Shown here in pieces: positions 17,517 through 26,536 of a stretch of 64,000 nucleotides of DNA (the first letter of the stretch is position 1; each line of letters starts with the position of its first letter). Both the position numbers and the translations under genes were made by a program. Origin of the DNA: Nocardia jiangxiensis NBRC 101359. Its GTDB lineage: Bacteria; Actinomycetota; Actinomycetes; Mycobacteriales; Mycobacteriaceae. The DNA is taken from contig NZ_BAGB01000174.1 in assembly GCF_000308615.1 (NCBI RefSeq), positions 186,001-250,000 on the forward strand, read 5' to 3'. Under the pieces are notes generated by a model. The model worked only from the letters and a program-made list of their open reading frames with translations, was not told the origin of the DNA and did no database searches.

Positions 17517-17855
17517 ATGGGTTCACGGTCCGAGGTGTTGCGTCTCGTGGGCGAGGTCACCGATCGCTATGGTTCGCTCGAGGCGTTCTTCGCCCGGCTA
17601 CGCGCGGAATTCGATGACCAACCGACCATGCAACTACCCGTGATCGATCCCGCCGCGATCGAACCGGTGGCGTGGTCGGCGGTGCCGGAGGATGACGAGA
17701 TGTCCACGCCCGCCGCGGAAGTCGAGTCAGCGGCGGAATGCGACGACGATTACGACGACCGATACGTCGACGAGGACGACAGCGACGAGGACGAGTTCGC
17801 GGTCGAGCCGCAGCGGACCGGCGTGTGGGGCCGGCTGACCGGCCTGATGCGGTGA
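17517..17855 (+). CDS. Small acidic hypothetical protein
   Basis: A 112-residue protein with ATG 17517 behind AGGGGAG. The N-terminal third looks helical (SEVLRLVGEVTDRYGSLEAFFARLR), the middle is rich in Asp and Glu (repeated DDD/DED between about residues 75 and 95) and the end is basic (WGRLTGLMR). No known domain is recognised. The acidic middle is probably disordered. It converges on the next small gene 25 bp away. Confidence 0.6.
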   Translation: MGSRSEVLRLVGEVTDRYGSLEAFFARLRAEFDDQPTMQLPVIDPAAIEPVAWSAVPEDDEMSTPAAEVESAAECDDDYDDRYVDEDDSDEDEFAVEPQRTGVWGRLTGLMR

Positions 17856-17880
17856 GCGAGCCCGGATCGACTGTGCGCCT

Positions 17881-18063
17881 TCACAGATCGGCGGTCTCCG
17901 GGAACAGCTTCTCGGCGCGTCGCAGTGCGGTGGCGAAATTGGTCAGGATCACCAGGGATGCATCGGACAGGCCGTCGGCATTGCGCGTCAGCCGACGTAT
18001 CGCACCCTGCGCGAACGCGTCGATCACTGCTCTGTCCTCGTGCTGAATCCTGATCTCCGACAC
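17881..18063 (-). CDS. Small helical hypothetical protein
   Basis: A 60-residue protein starting at GTG 18063 with GGGAGG five bases upstream. It is mostly helical (VIDAFAQGAIRRLTRNADG, LVILTNFATALRRAEKLFP). No family is recognised. An in-frame ATG at 18114 would add 17 residues but has no ribosome site. Confidence 0.5.
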   Translation of the reverse strand: MSEIRIQHEDRAVIDAFAQGAIRRLTRNADGLSDASLVILTNFATALRRAEKLFPETADL

Positions 18064-18244
18064 GCGATCCTCCCGTCCAACGAGACCGCGTCCCCGAATT
18101 GTCGCGCCGATCACGATCCGCCTGCTGTAGGCCCATCGTAAGCGGACATGGTGCCGTTCATGGGAACATCCCCGTCCGAGGCATCGACAGATGCTGACTC
18201 GGCCGTCGCCGCGCCTGGATGATGTCGGTCGTTATCATGTGACC

Positions 18245-18580
18245 ATGCATCCCGAGATCCTCACCCAGGACGGCTACACCTCCGCCACGGTCGCCGAATC
18301 CCCTGTCCGCGAACTTTTTCCGGGCATCCGGCTGCGTTCGCTGTGGACCGGGGAGTCCGGCGCGCACGCCCACGTCCTGGAAATGGATCCGGGCAGCACG
18401 TGGCCGCGCCGTGACGTCCACGAACCCGGCCCCGAGGAGGTCTACGTGGTGGCGGGCACCTTCAACGACGGGGCCCGCGACTATCCCGCCGGCACCTTCC
18501 TGCATGCTCCCGCCGGTACCTGGCACATCCCCAACACCGCCACCGGCTGCACGTTGTTCCTGTTCTATCCGGAGGGGTAG
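18245..18580 (+). CDS. Cupin-domain protein (ChrR-like)
   Basis: A 111-residue single-domain cupin. The barrel motifs are visible as RSLWTGESGAHAHVLEMDPG, DVHEPGPEEVYVVAGTF and APAGTWHIPNTATGCTLFLFY. The H/E residues of GAHAH and HEPGPEE could bind a metal. It resembles the cupin half of ChrR-type anti-sigma proteins or acetylacetone-dioxygenase-like cupins, without a zinc-finger domain. Start is ATG 18245, with a GTG six bases earlier as an alternative. Function unknown. Confidence 0.7.
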   Translation: MHPEILTQDGYTSATVAESPVRELFPGIRLRSLWTGESGAHAHVLEMDPGSTWPRRDVHEPGPEEVYVVAGTFNDGARDYPAGTFLHAPAGTWHIPNTATGCTLFLFYPEG

Positions 18581-18584
18581 GCGG

Positions 18585-19055
18585 CTATCCGACGGGGTAG
18601 TCGCCCTTGATGACGAAGTAGGAGCCGCGGATGGTTCCGGCCAGTTTCGACTTCTGCCTGGCGAATTTGAACGCGGCCAGTTCGGTCGGGACGTCCATCC
18701 CGTCGGAGAGCTTGAACCCGACCGCCCGTTTGCCGAGCTCGTCGACCGAGTACATGACGTTGATCGACAGGCCGCTCTCGTAGAAGACGTAGTCGAAGTG
18801 CAGGTCCTCCACCTGGAAGGCGGTGGCTTCCAGCGGGGGTGAGGCGATGACGATCCCGCGTTCGTCCTCGAGGATCCGGCTCACCCGATCGATGGTCGGT
18901 TGGGCGTCCTTCGCGGGCTCCACCGTGAAAACGTGGCCGTACTTGTTCTTGAAGTATCGGGCCTCGTTGGCCCGCAGTCCGGCCAGCGCCGCCGCCACCG
19001 GCGACGATTCCAGGCCCACGGTCGAAACGGTGTCGAAGTCCACTGTGTAGGGCAT
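18585..19055 (-). CDS. Conserved hypothetical protein
   Basis: A 156-residue soluble protein starting at ATG 19055 with GAGGAG six bases upstream, which excludes the longer frame. Segments such as EARYFKNKYGHVFTV, LHFDYVFYESGLSINVMYSV and RGSYFVIKGDYPVG suggest a mixed alpha/beta fold. I do not recognise the family. It converges with the cupin gene, with four bases between the stops. Confidence 0.6.
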   Translation of the reverse strand: MPYTVDFDTVSTVGLESSPVAAALAGLRANEARYFKNKYGHVFTVEPAKDAQPTIDRVSRILEDERGIVIASPPLEATAFQVEDLHFDYVFYESGLSINVMYSVDELGKRAVGFKLSDGMDVPTELAAFKFARQKSKLAGTIRGSYFVIKGDYPVG

Positions 19056-19135
19056 GCCGAACTCCTCAGCTCTGGGCCGCAGCACTCCGGGCCGAACTCT
19101 ACAACCTCACGCGCGACCTTCCGGCAACCGCGAGG

Positions 19136-19813
19136 TCACTTCAGGACGTTGACCGCACGGGCGATCACCAGGATCCCGGTGATGAAGGAGATCGCGGCCT
19201 GCACGGTCATCATCATCTTCGCCCAGCGGGACAGCGGCATGACATCGGTCGGACTGAACGCGGTGGCGTTGGTGAAGGCCAGGTAGAGATAGTCGACGAA
19301 TTCCGGTTCCCAGTTCCGGTCGGCGAGCTTGCCCAACTGCATCTGCGGGAACAGCAGATCGGGATGTTTCTTGCGACCGTGTGCGCGCGCGGCCGGGCCA
19401 CCGCGGTCGAATTCCCAGTACCACAGCGCGAAAACCAGCACATTGGTCAGCCAGACCCCCGCCCCGGAGGACAGCAACGCCCCCGGATCATTGCTGAGCT
19501 GCCCGTCGAGCAGGCCCTGGACCAGCCGATCCACCGACCACGCCGTCGCCACGCCCAGTAGCCCCGACAACGCCAGACTCGCCCACCGCAACCACTGCGC
19601 CTCCCGGTCGATTCGCACCGGATTGGCCACGATCAACACCACCAGCAACACCAGCGCCAACCCGGGAACCAGCCACGTCGGCCGCACCGTCAGCCGATCG
19701 GGCAGCCCCCACTGCAGGGCGAGCACCACGAGTACCGCGACGGTCGCGGCCACCCGCGATTCGCCCGCACTACGCCGAGCCCAGGCGGGAACCGAGTCGG
19801 TATCGTCGCTCAC
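19136..19813 (-). CDS. DUF1345 family membrane protein
   Basis: A 225-residue inner-membrane protein with about five hydrophobic segments. The conserved DUF1345 tail FVDYLYLAFTNATAFSPTD followed by PLSRWAKMMM is clear, and it ends in a membrane segment. Function is unknown in the family. It is transcribed alone, 80 bp beyond the preceding gene. Confidence 0.85.
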   Translation of the reverse strand: MSDDTDSVPAWARRSAGESRVAATVAVLVVLALQWGLPDRLTVRPTWLVPGLALVLLVVLIVANPVRIDREAQWLRWASLALSGLLGVATAWSVDRLVQGLLDGQLSNDPGALLSSGAGVWLTNVLVFALWYWEFDRGGPAARAHGRKKHPDLLFPQMQLGKLADRNWEPEFVDYLYLAFTNATAFSPTDVMPLSRWAKMMMTVQAAISFITGILVIARAVNVLK

Positions 19814-19956
19814 CGCGCCCAGTATTCCCCCTGGACTTACGAATTGGTGGGACTCCGGTCCGCTCGGATCGAGGCTCGGCGACGGGGATCGCGTTCGTTA
19901 CTCCGCCGTACCGGCTCGCGACCGATCCGGAGGATGCGTCGGCGCTGCCGAAGTGG

Positions 19957-21135
19957 GTGGCCCAGCGAGCGCCGATCCTGACCGATGAGCGTGTGGTCGA
20001 ACTGATCTCGACCGCGACGATGCTGGGCGGCACCGTCGCGGATCCGTTCGCCGCGCTGATGGCGCGACACAGCGTGACCAGTCTGGTCGGCATGGTCCGG
20101 CAGGCGTGTCGCGAGGGTGTCGAGGCGGTTCCCGACGCACCGCCGGAACTGGTCGCGTTCATCGCCGCCATGGAGGCCGCACCGCAATGGCTCGATATGG
20201 AGCTGGTCCACAAGGGCGCTCGGCAGGCTCGCGTCGATGCGGCACTGCTGTCGCCCTTCATCACCCGGGGCGCGTTCATCGCCACGTTCACCAATACCTA
20301 TGCGGCGCTGCCGATGGCACTGACCGGTGCGTTGTCGGGGCGGCGCGCGGCCAGGCGGGTCAACGAGACGGCCAATTTCTTCGCGGTCACCACGCTGCCG
20401 GGTGCGCTGGATCGGTACGGTCCGGGATTCGAGGCGGCGGCCATGGTGCGATTGATGCATTCGATGGTCCGCTACAACGCGCTCGAGCGGTCGGATCGCT
20501 GGGATCCGGAGATCTACAGGGTGCCGGTGCCGCAGGTCGATCAGATGCCCGCGGGGATGATCGGCTTGTATCTGCTGGCGATCCGGATTCGCCGGGCGGG
20601 ACGCACCGAATTCACCCGCAGTGAGCGCGCCCTGGTCGAATTCGCGCGCTACCGCTGCTTCCTGCTCGGACTGCCCGAGGAGCTGCTGCCCACCACGGCC
20701 GAGGGGATCATCGCGGTCTTCCACGCCCGCGCCGCGTTACTACGCGACGGATTCGACGATGCGACCTGCGGCGGACTGATCCGCTCGACGATGGCGGCCT
20801 ATCTGCGTGCGGGCGAGAGCCGATTCGACCGGATCGCCGACTCGGTCGAGAAGAGTTACAGCACAGCCGGTTTCGTCCTCGCCTTCTGTCACGGCAATCG
20901 ACATGTCGCCCGGCGGATGGGGGTTTCGATCGGGGTGCTCGATCTCGTGCGGATCGCGCTGACCGCGCCCTTCATCATCGGTCGCGTCCTGGCCGTGACC
21001 GGCGCGAACCGCATCCCGATGCTGCGCCCGGCCGTCGACCGGTATCTCACCCGGCTGGTGAAGCGCCGCCTGGCCGCCTACGGAAATCCCGAATTCGTCA
21101 GCGACGCGAAAACGTACACACCGATCGCGCACTGA
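19957..21135 (+). CDS. DUF2236 / MpaB-type oxygenase family protein
   Basis: A protein of at least 392 residues of the oxygenase MpaB-like family, including the Lcp rubber oxygenase relatives, often haem-binding. Visible segments are SPFITRGAFIATFTNTYAAL, LMHSMVRYNALERSDRW and RAGRTEFTRSERALVEFARY. Coding sequence clearly continues upstream of GTG 19957 (PPYRLATDPEDASALPKW lies in frame from about 19900), yet no ATG, GTG or TTG occurs before the frame becomes non-coding. The true start may be a rare codon or the N terminus may be damaged. Confidence 0.8.
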   Translation: MAQRAPILTDERVVELISTATMLGGTVADPFAALMARHSVTSLVGMVRQACREGVEAVPDAPPELVAFIAAMEAAPQWLDMELVHKGARQARVDAALLSPFITRGAFIATFTNTYAALPMALTGALSGRRAARRVNETANFFAVTTLPGALDRYGPGFEAAAMVRLMHSMVRYNALERSDRWDPEIYRVPVPQVDQMPAGMIGLYLLAIRIRRAGRTEFTRSERALVEFARYRCFLLGLPEELLPTTAEGIIAVFHARAALLRDGFDDATCGGLIRSTMAAYLRAGESRFDRIADSVEKSYSTAGFVLAFCHGNRHVARRMGVSIGVLDLVRIALTAPFIIGRVLAVTGANRIPMLRPAVDRYLTRLVKRRLAAYGNPEFVSDAKTYTPIAH

Positions 21136-21195
21136 GACGGGGTTGCCGCGGGCTCGCACCCGCCACCGCGAGAACGACTCCGGTTCGACCCCGGC

Positions 21196-21762
21196 TCAAG
21201 GGTTTTCGTAGGTGCCGTCCAGGCGGGCGCGGCCGATGACGTGGCCGGTGATGGCGGTGATCGTCTGGTCGAGGGTGAAACCCGCCGGGACATCCGGGAT
21301 TCGGTCGAGGGCGAACAGTTGGAAGACGTAGGAGTGCGGGCCGTGTGAGCGGATCGGCATCGGGCCCGTCCAGCCGCGTCGGCCCAGACCGCCTCTGCCG
21401 TGCCGGATCCCGGGGACCGGGCCGGGTGCGGCGAGGGCGTTGTCCGGCAGGCCCGCCAGCGCGGGATCGATGCCCAGGGCCAGGGCGTGGGTCGCCGGTT
21501 TTCCCAGGGGCACATCGGGATCCTGCACGACGAGGGCGAGTTCGACGGTGCCGGACGGGGGTTCGGTCCAGGACAGGGCGGGGGAGATGTTCGCGCCGAA
21601 CACCCGGCCGCGATATTTCTCCGGCATGGGCGCTTCGTGCTCGAAGGCGGGGCTGGTCAGCGTGAAGTTCTCCGGGGCCTGCAGGTCGGGGTGGGCCCAT
21701 ATCAGGGTGTGGTGACCGGCACGCCGGTTGCGCAGAGCGACGCCGAGGGGGTTCGCGGGCAT
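21196..21762 (-). CDS. YbhB/YbcL-type PEBP family protein
   Basis: A 188-residue phosphatidylethanolamine-binding-like (Raf kinase inhibitor-like) protein. Typical motifs are FGANISPALSWTEPPSGTVE, VQDPDVPLGKPATHAL, GWTGPMPIRSHGPHSYVFQLFALD and GTYENP at the end. ATG 21762 follows AGGAG. No signal peptide is seen, so it is cytoplasmic; the bacterial role is unclear. Confidence 0.9.
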   Translation of the reverse strand: MPANPLGVALRNRRAGHHTLIWAHPDLQAPENFTLTSPAFEHEAPMPEKYRGRVFGANISPALSWTEPPSGTVELALVVQDPDVPLGKPATHALALGIDPALAGLPDNALAAPGPVPGIRHGRGGLGRRGWTGPMPIRSHGPHSYVFQLFALDRIPDVPAGFTLDQTITAITGHVIGRARLDGTYENP

Positions 21763-21916
21763 GTTCGATACTCCTGTCGTTCGGGTCCATTGTGATCACC
21801 GGCTCGTCAGGTCTGTCGTCGGCACCTGTTCCGGACTTTCGACGGCGCAGCCGAGGCAGCGCTGCGCCGGGACGCGATCACCAGCATGATGGGGGGATGT
21901 CTGAACTGGTGGGTGT

Positions 21917-22612
21917 ATGCGTGGATTCCTGATATTCCTGGTCGTGGTGGTGATCGCGCTGGTCGTCGGGGATCGAGCGGCGGTCGTGCTGGCACAGAAC
22001 GAGATCGGTGACAAGATCGCCGCCGAGTACGACATGGCGAGTCGACCGATTGTCAGCATCGGCGGCTTTCCGTTCCTGACCCAGGCCGTGGCCGGGAAGT
22101 ATCACGACATCGAGGTCCGCGCCGGGGACTGGACCGGGGAGAAGATCTCCGTCCACGACCTGGACGTCACACTGACCGATGTCGCCGCGCCGCTGAGCGA
22201 TCTGCTGAATCGCAATACCTCGAATCTTGTCGCGGATTCGGCGACCGCGACGGCCCGGGTGCCCTACGACACGGTGCAGCGGTTCGCCCCGTCCGGCGTG
22301 AAGTCGATCTCCTACGGCACGGACGGCATGCACGTCAGCGGGACGTTCAAGGTGGAGGGCATTTCGGTCCCGGGCACCGTCGTGGTCACCGTCTCGCCGA
22401 CCGAGAACGGCATATCGGTCACCCCGATCTCCGTTCAGGCCGCCGTCGGTGGTCCGAGCCTGTCGCTGTCCCTGCTGCGGCAGACGCTCACCTTCACCGT
22501 GCCCCTGCAGAAGCTCCCGCTGGGCGCGCAGCTCACGGCGATCCAGCCCGCCGCCGACGGCCTGCACGTCACCGCCGTCGCCCACTCGGTGCACCTGTCC
22601 GACGCATCGTGA
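21917..22612 (+). CDS. LmeA-like DUF2993 family protein
   Basis: A 231-residue protein with an N-terminal signal anchor (FLIFLVVVVIALVVG) and the DUF2993 fold (IVSIGGFPFLTQAVAGKYHD, ADGLHVTAVAHSVHL). The mycobacterial member LmeA takes part in lipomannan elongation in the periplasm and binds phospholipids. A cell-envelope role here is inferred from the family. It is divergent from the PEBP gene. Confidence 0.85.
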   Translation: MRGFLIFLVVVVIALVVGDRAAVVLAQNEIGDKIAAEYDMASRPIVSIGGFPFLTQAVAGKYHDIEVRAGDWTGEKISVHDLDVTLTDVAAPLSDLLNRNTSNLVADSATATARVPYDTVQRFAPSGVKSISYGTDGMHVSGTFKVEGISVPGTVVVTVSPTENGISVTPISVQAAVGGPSLSLSLLRQTLTFTVPLQKLPLGAQLTAIQPAADGLHVTAVAHSVHLSDAS

Positions 22613-22646
22613 GGTACGCCGCGACCGAACTTCGTGTCGCCCCGGA

Positions 22647-23222
22647 TTACGCGGACCCGCCCCAACGGGCCGTGACCGGGGAGTCCGGTAGCAGCGGACG
22701 CCGGTAGGACAGATCGTCGGTATCGCGGGTGCCCTTCGGATAACCCTGGTCGGTGAAGAACGGAGATCGCAGGACTCGCGCGTCGGCGGTGCAGCTCACC
22801 TCCACGGTGGAGTGGCGTAACGCTATGCGCCAGTGTCCTTCTCGGCGTTCGAGGCGATCGATGTACCGTCCGCTGAGGATCTGGACGGTGCGGCCGTCGG
22901 CGCCCAGCAGCACCACGATCGAATAGCTCTCGCAGTGCGCGAGATCGCCATCGATCTCGCAGGTGTGCGTGGTGATGTTGTGCGTATGCACCTGCGAGGT
23001 CGCCGCGTGGGTGGCGTTGGCCCAGTTCGCGTAGTCCGCACCGGTATTGGTCGCATTGCCGTGCCGGTCGACGGCGTCGGGATGGTAGGCGCTGCCGATC
23101 AGCTCGGCGTCGTGCCGGTCGCAACCACGCGCGTGCCGGGAGATGCAGTCGAGGATCTCCGCGCGGTCCTCGAGGTAGCGCAGCCGCCGATTCAGCTCGG
23201 CCGCTTCGGATTCGGTGCTCAT
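22647..23222 (-). CDS. SnoaL/NTF2-like protein, possible hydroxylase-associated
   Basis: A 191-residue NTF2-fold protein (EILDCISRHARGCDRHDAEL, SAYHPDAVDRHG, HTHNITTHTCEIDGDLAHCE), related to the SnoaL_4 group that includes small subunits and isomerase-like enzymes. The ATG at 23222 is used; the longer frame lacks support. It lies two bases downstream of a decayed TauD-type dioxygenase, so it is probably a survivor of a broken catabolic operon. Confidence 0.75.
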   Translation of the reverse strand: MSTESEAAELNRRLRYLEDRAEILDCISRHARGCDRHDAELIGSAYHPDAVDRHGNATNTGADYANWANATHAATSQVHTHNITTHTCEIDGDLAHCESYSIVVLLGADGRTVQILSGRYIDRLERREGHWRIALRHSTVEVSCTADARVLRSPFFTDQGYPKGTRDTDDLSYRRPLLPDSPVTARWGGSA

Positions 23223-23223
23223 C

Positions 23224-23590
23224 TCAGGCCACCGCCTCGACGCCGGTGGGCGTCGTGCGATGCATGAGCCGCCGTGCAGTCGGCTCGAATTCGACCGCAC
23301 GATCCAGCATTCCGGTGTTGTCCCAGATCACCAGATCCCCGCGCCGCCATTGATGCCGATAGCTGAACCGCGGTTGCGTCGCCCACTCCAGCAGTCGCGT
23401 CAGCAGCGCGCGTTCTTACGAGGCGAGCGCGGCATCGGTCTTCGACGGATCGAGGGTGTTCGTCCAGTAGCGCTCGACGCCGTTGTGCCGCAACGGGATC
23501 GGCCGCATTCGCGCCGGTCGCTCCCGTTGTCTCGACTCCGAACGGCTTTCCGGGACGAATGGCGGCAGGCATCGGGCCCTCCTTGTTGTA
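23224..23590 (-). pseudogene. Decayed TauD/TfdA-type dioxygenase
   Basis: On the minus strand 23415-23224 encodes a good C-terminal end of an alpha-ketoglutarate dioxygenase (LLEWATQPRFSYRHQW, GDLVIWDNTGM, RRLMHRTTPTGVEAVA), directly comparable with the end of the intact gene at 38.5-39.4 kb. It is preceded in frame by a TAA at 23416-23418 and by unrelated coding-like sequence (RPIPLRHNGVERYWTNTLDP). An ATG with AAGGAG at about 23573 opens a different frame. The HxD iron motif and most of the catalytic domain are missing. The gene is a deletion/frameshift remnant. Confidence 0.7.
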
Positions 23591-23600
23591 CAGATGTATA

Positions 23601-23635
23601 AGAATCTAATATAAACTATAGAAGAGTTGGATTCT
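23601..23635. promoter_or_regulatory. Inverted repeat AGAATC-N23-GATTCT, candidate TetR operator
   Basis: The repeat lies in an AT-rich stretch 17 bp before the ATG of the TetR gene at 23652. The same half-sites with the same 23-bp spacer occur at 60488-60522 before the LysR gene. It probably overlaps the TetR promoter and gives autoregulation. Confidence 0.45.
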
Positions 23636-23651
23636 CAAAAGGAGAGGCTGC

Positions 23652-24245
23652 ATGCGGGCGCAACGGGGAGTGGGTATTCGCCGTTCGGGCACCCGGGTCG
23701 ACATCCTGCGGGCGGCCGGTGAGCTGATGCTGACGCAGGGATATGCCGCGGTCACCTATCGCGGCGTCGCGGCTCGGTGCGGGGTGACGCCGGGGTTGGT
23801 CCAGTACTACTTCCCGACGGTGGACGAGCTTTTCGTGGCGATCCTCGAATCGGGCACCGACGATCTGGTCGAGCGGCTCGCGCATGCGGCCGCCGCCGAG
23901 CAGCCGTTGCGTGCGGTGTGGGAGTACGCCAACGACAAGGACGGCGCGGCGCTGCTGCTGGAATTCATGGCGCTGGCCAATCATCGCAAGTCGATCGGAC
24001 CGGTCATCGGTCGCGGTGGTGAGCGTCTGCGGCGAGCGCTGGTAGTCGCGCTGGAACCGGTATTGGAGCGATACAGGCTGGGCGACAACGGGATTCCCGC
24101 TGCCGCCGTGGTGTTCCTGATGTCCGCGATTCCCCGGATGATCCAGCTGGAGGAGTCCTTCGGCACCGTCACCGGACATGGCGAGATGATCGCGCTGGTC
24201 GAGAAATATCTGGACCGGGTCGAACCGAGGAAGGGCGCATCGTGA
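23652..24245 (+). CDS. TetR-family transcriptional regulator
   Basis: A 197-residue regulator with an N-terminal helix-turn-helix (YAAVTYRGVAARCGVTPGLVQYYF) and a C-terminal ligand domain. AGGAGAGG precedes the ATG. The segment LLLEFMALANHRKSI is shared with the TetR at 32.7-33.3 kb, so the two are paralogues. It overlaps the following oxidoreductase by 4 bp (GTGA) and probably controls that gene and itself. Confidence 0.9.
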   Translation: MRAQRGVGIRRSGTRVDILRAAGELMLTQGYAAVTYRGVAARCGVTPGLVQYYFPTVDELFVAILESGTDDLVERLAHAAAAEQPLRAVWEYANDKDGAALLLEFMALANHRKSIGPVIGRGGERLRRALVVALEPVLERYRLGDNGIPAAAVVFLMSAIPRMIQLEESFGTVTGHGEMIALVEKYLDRVEPRKGAS

Positions 24246-25141
24246 GGGCGGTCAGCCAGCTGCGCCTGGGTGAGCCGGAGGTGCTGCACACCGTCGAGGT
24301 CCCGCGACCGACGCCGGGGCCCGGTCAGGTGTCGATCCGTCTGGGAGCCACCTCGGTGAATCCCGTCGACTGCAAACTCCGCTCCGGGTATGTGAACTTT
24401 CTCGGGACGCCGCCGTTCACGCTGGGGTTCGACGTCTCCGGCACGGTGGTCGACCTCGGGCCGGACGTCACCGAATTCGCTGTGGGTGATGAGGTTTTCG
24501 GCATGGTGCACAGCCGCACCGGTACCTACAGCGAATATGTGCTGGCCCGCGCCGACACTCTCGCGCCGCGTCCGGCGGGGCTCGACCACCGCACGGCCGC
24601 CGCGCTGGCCACGGCCGGTCTGACCGCGTGGCAGGCGCTCGGCCACGCGGATCTGCCGGGGCGTCGAGTGCTGATTCATGCCGCCGCCGGGGGAGTCGGG
24701 CATCTGGCCGTCCAGTTCGCGCGGCATCTGGGCGCGCAAGTGATCGGCACGGCGCGGGCGGTCAACAACGAATTCCTCCGCGAACTCGGCACCGATGAGG
24801 TGATCGATTACAGTACAACGGATTTCACCGATCGATCGGCCGACATCGATGTGGTCGTGGATCTCGTCGGAGGTGACTACGGGAGTCGTTCGCTGCGAGT
24901 TCTGCGACCGGACGGCCGCTACCTCACCGTGCAACGGTCCGATGCCGAGCACGACCCGCGGGCCTGCTCGATCACCGGCGCACCCTCATCCGGCGATCTG
25001 GCAACGATCGGTGCACTCGTCACGGCCGGTCGAATCCGGGTCCACATCCAGCGCACGCTCGGCCTCGGCGAAGCGGCCCGTGCCCATCGGCTCAGCGAAT
25101 CCGGCCGCGTCCGAGGCAAACTCGTCTTGACCCCGTGGTGA
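24242..25141 (+). CDS. NADP-dependent quinone/zinc-type oxidoreductase
   Basis: A 299-residue MDR-family reductase of the quinone oxidoreductase branch. It has the GroES-like N-terminal domain (NPVDCKLRSGYV, GFDVSGTVVDLG) and the nucleotide loop HAAAGGVGHLAVQ. Structural-zinc cysteines are absent, as is usual for this branch. GTG 24242 is coupled to the TetR gene. It probably reduces an enone or quinone; the physiological substrate is unknown. Confidence 0.87.
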   Translation: MRAVSQLRLGEPEVLHTVEVPRPTPGPGQVSIRLGATSVNPVDCKLRSGYVNFLGTPPFTLGFDVSGTVVDLGPDVTEFAVGDEVFGMVHSRTGTYSEYVLARADTLAPRPAGLDHRTAAALATAGLTAWQALGHADLPGRRVLIHAAAGGVGHLAVQFARHLGAQVIGTARAVNNEFLRELGTDEVIDYSTTDFTDRSADIDVVVDLVGGDYGSRSLRVLRPDGRYLTVQRSDAEHDPRACSITGAPSSGDLATIGALVTAGRIRVHIQRTLGLGEAARAHRLSESGRVRGKLVLTPW

Positions 25142-25363
25142 CCAGCGACGATCGGTGCGCTGTCCGGTCAGCGGGACTCGACCTCGCAAAGTGCTGGACG
25201 ACTGTCTAAACACCTGTATCATGCAGAGGTCTCCATGGCGCGCCGGATGGGACGCGGGCGTTGCATCGCGCGGTCTGCGCGGGCCCTGGACCCTCGATCC
25301 GAGTTCGTTCCGATCGTCGCGCACCAGCCCCGCGGCGATCCCGATCGTGAAAGCAGTGTGACG

Positions 25364-26491
25364 ATGAAGACACAAGGCGCCCTCCTCTGGGAATTCAACC
25401 AGCCCTGGTCGATCGAGGAGATCGAGATCGGCGAGCCGCGCCGCCGCGAGGTCAAGGTGCGGATGGAGGCGGCCGGGATGTGCCACTCCGACCACCATCT
25501 GGTCACCGGCGGCATTCCGATGGCGGGTTTCCCGGTGCTGGGCGGGCACGAGGGCGCGGGCGTGATCGTCGAGGTCGGGCCGGAGGTAGAGGATCTCGCG
25601 GTCGGCGACCACGTCGTGCTGTCGTTCATCCCTTCCTGCGGGAAATGCCCGTCGTGCCAGGCCGGTCTGCGCAACCTGTGCGATCTGGGCGCGCTGCTGC
25701 TGGCGGGCACCTCGGTCAGCGACGGCTCGCATCGGGTCACCGCGCGGGGTAAGGACGTCTTCCCGATGACCCTGCTGGGGACCTTCGCCCCGTACGCGGT
25801 GGTGCATCAGAGTTCGGTGGTCAAGATCGATCCGACGGTGCCGTTCGAGGTCGCCTGCCTGGTCGGCTGCGGCGTCACCACCGGATACGGTTCGGCCACC
25901 CGTGCCGCCGACATCCGCCCCGGCGAGGACGTCGCGGTCATCGGTATCGGCGGTCTGGGCATCGCGGCGTTGCAGGGCGCGGTGCACTGCGGGGCGCGCT
26001 ACATCTTCGCCGTCGACCCGATCGAGTGGAAACGCGAGCAGGCGTTGAAGTTCGGCGCGACGCACGCCTACGCCACCATCGAGGAGGCCACGGCCGCGTG
26101 CGCGGAGATCACCGCGGGCGGTATGGCCAAGAAGGTCGTCGTCACCGTCGGGGAGGCGCACGGCCGTGACATCGACACCTGGCTCGGCATCACCGCCAAG
26201 GCGGGCACCTGCGTGGTCACCGCGATGGGCAATCTCGTCGAGAACGAGGCCACGCTGAACCTGGCCATGCTGTCGCTGCTGCAGAAGCGGTTGCAGGGCA
26301 CCATCTTCGGCGGCGGCAACCCGCACTACGACATCCCACAGCTGCTGTCGATGTACAAGGCGGGCAAGCTGAACCTGGACGACATGGTCACCCGTCAGTA
26401 CCGCCTGGACCAGATCAACGACGGCTACCAGGACATGCTCGACGGCAAGAACATTCGCGGCGTCATCCGCTTCACCGACGCCGATCACTGA
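25364..26491 (+). CDS. NDMA-dependent (nicotinoprotein-type) alcohol dehydrogenase
   Basis: A 375-residue zinc alcohol dehydrogenase like the actinobacterial NDMA-dependent group, which keeps NAD(H) bound and needs an external acceptor. Catalytic zinc ligands C40 and H62-E63 (GHE), structural cysteines C92, C95, C98 and C106 and the loop GIGGLGIAALQ are present; FGGGNPHYDIPQLL is typical. ATG 25364 is chosen over a GTG six bases earlier. A 222-bp upstream gap suggests its own promoter, and a strong hairpin follows the stop. Confidence 0.87.
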   Translation: MKTQGALLWEFNQPWSIEEIEIGEPRRREVKVRMEAAGMCHSDHHLVTGGIPMAGFPVLGGHEGAGVIVEVGPEVEDLAVGDHVVLSFIPSCGKCPSCQAGLRNLCDLGALLLAGTSVSDGSHRVTARGKDVFPMTLLGTFAPYAVVHQSSVVKIDPTVPFEVACLVGCGVTTGYGSATRAADIRPGEDVAVIGIGGLGIAALQGAVHCGARYIFAVDPIEWKREQALKFGATHAYATIEEATAACAEITAGGMAKKVVVTVGEAHGRDIDTWLGITAKAGTCVVTAMGNLVENEATLNLAMLSLLQKRLQGTIFGGGNPHYDIPQLLSMYKAGKLNLDDMVTRQYRLDQINDGYQDMLDGKNIRGVIRFTDADH

Positions 26492-26504
26492 CTCGCACAG
26501 AGGT

Positions 26505-26535
26505 TTTCCGCATGCATCCGCGACGCATGCGGAAA
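26505..26535 (+). terminator. Hairpin after the NDMA-type dehydrogenase
   Basis: TTTCCGCATGC (26505-26515) and GCATGCGGAAA (26525-26535) form a perfect 11-bp stem with a 9-base loop, starting 13 bp after the stop. There is no long T tail, as is common for terminators in GC-rich actinomycetes. Confidence 0.6.
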
Positions 26536-26536
26536 C

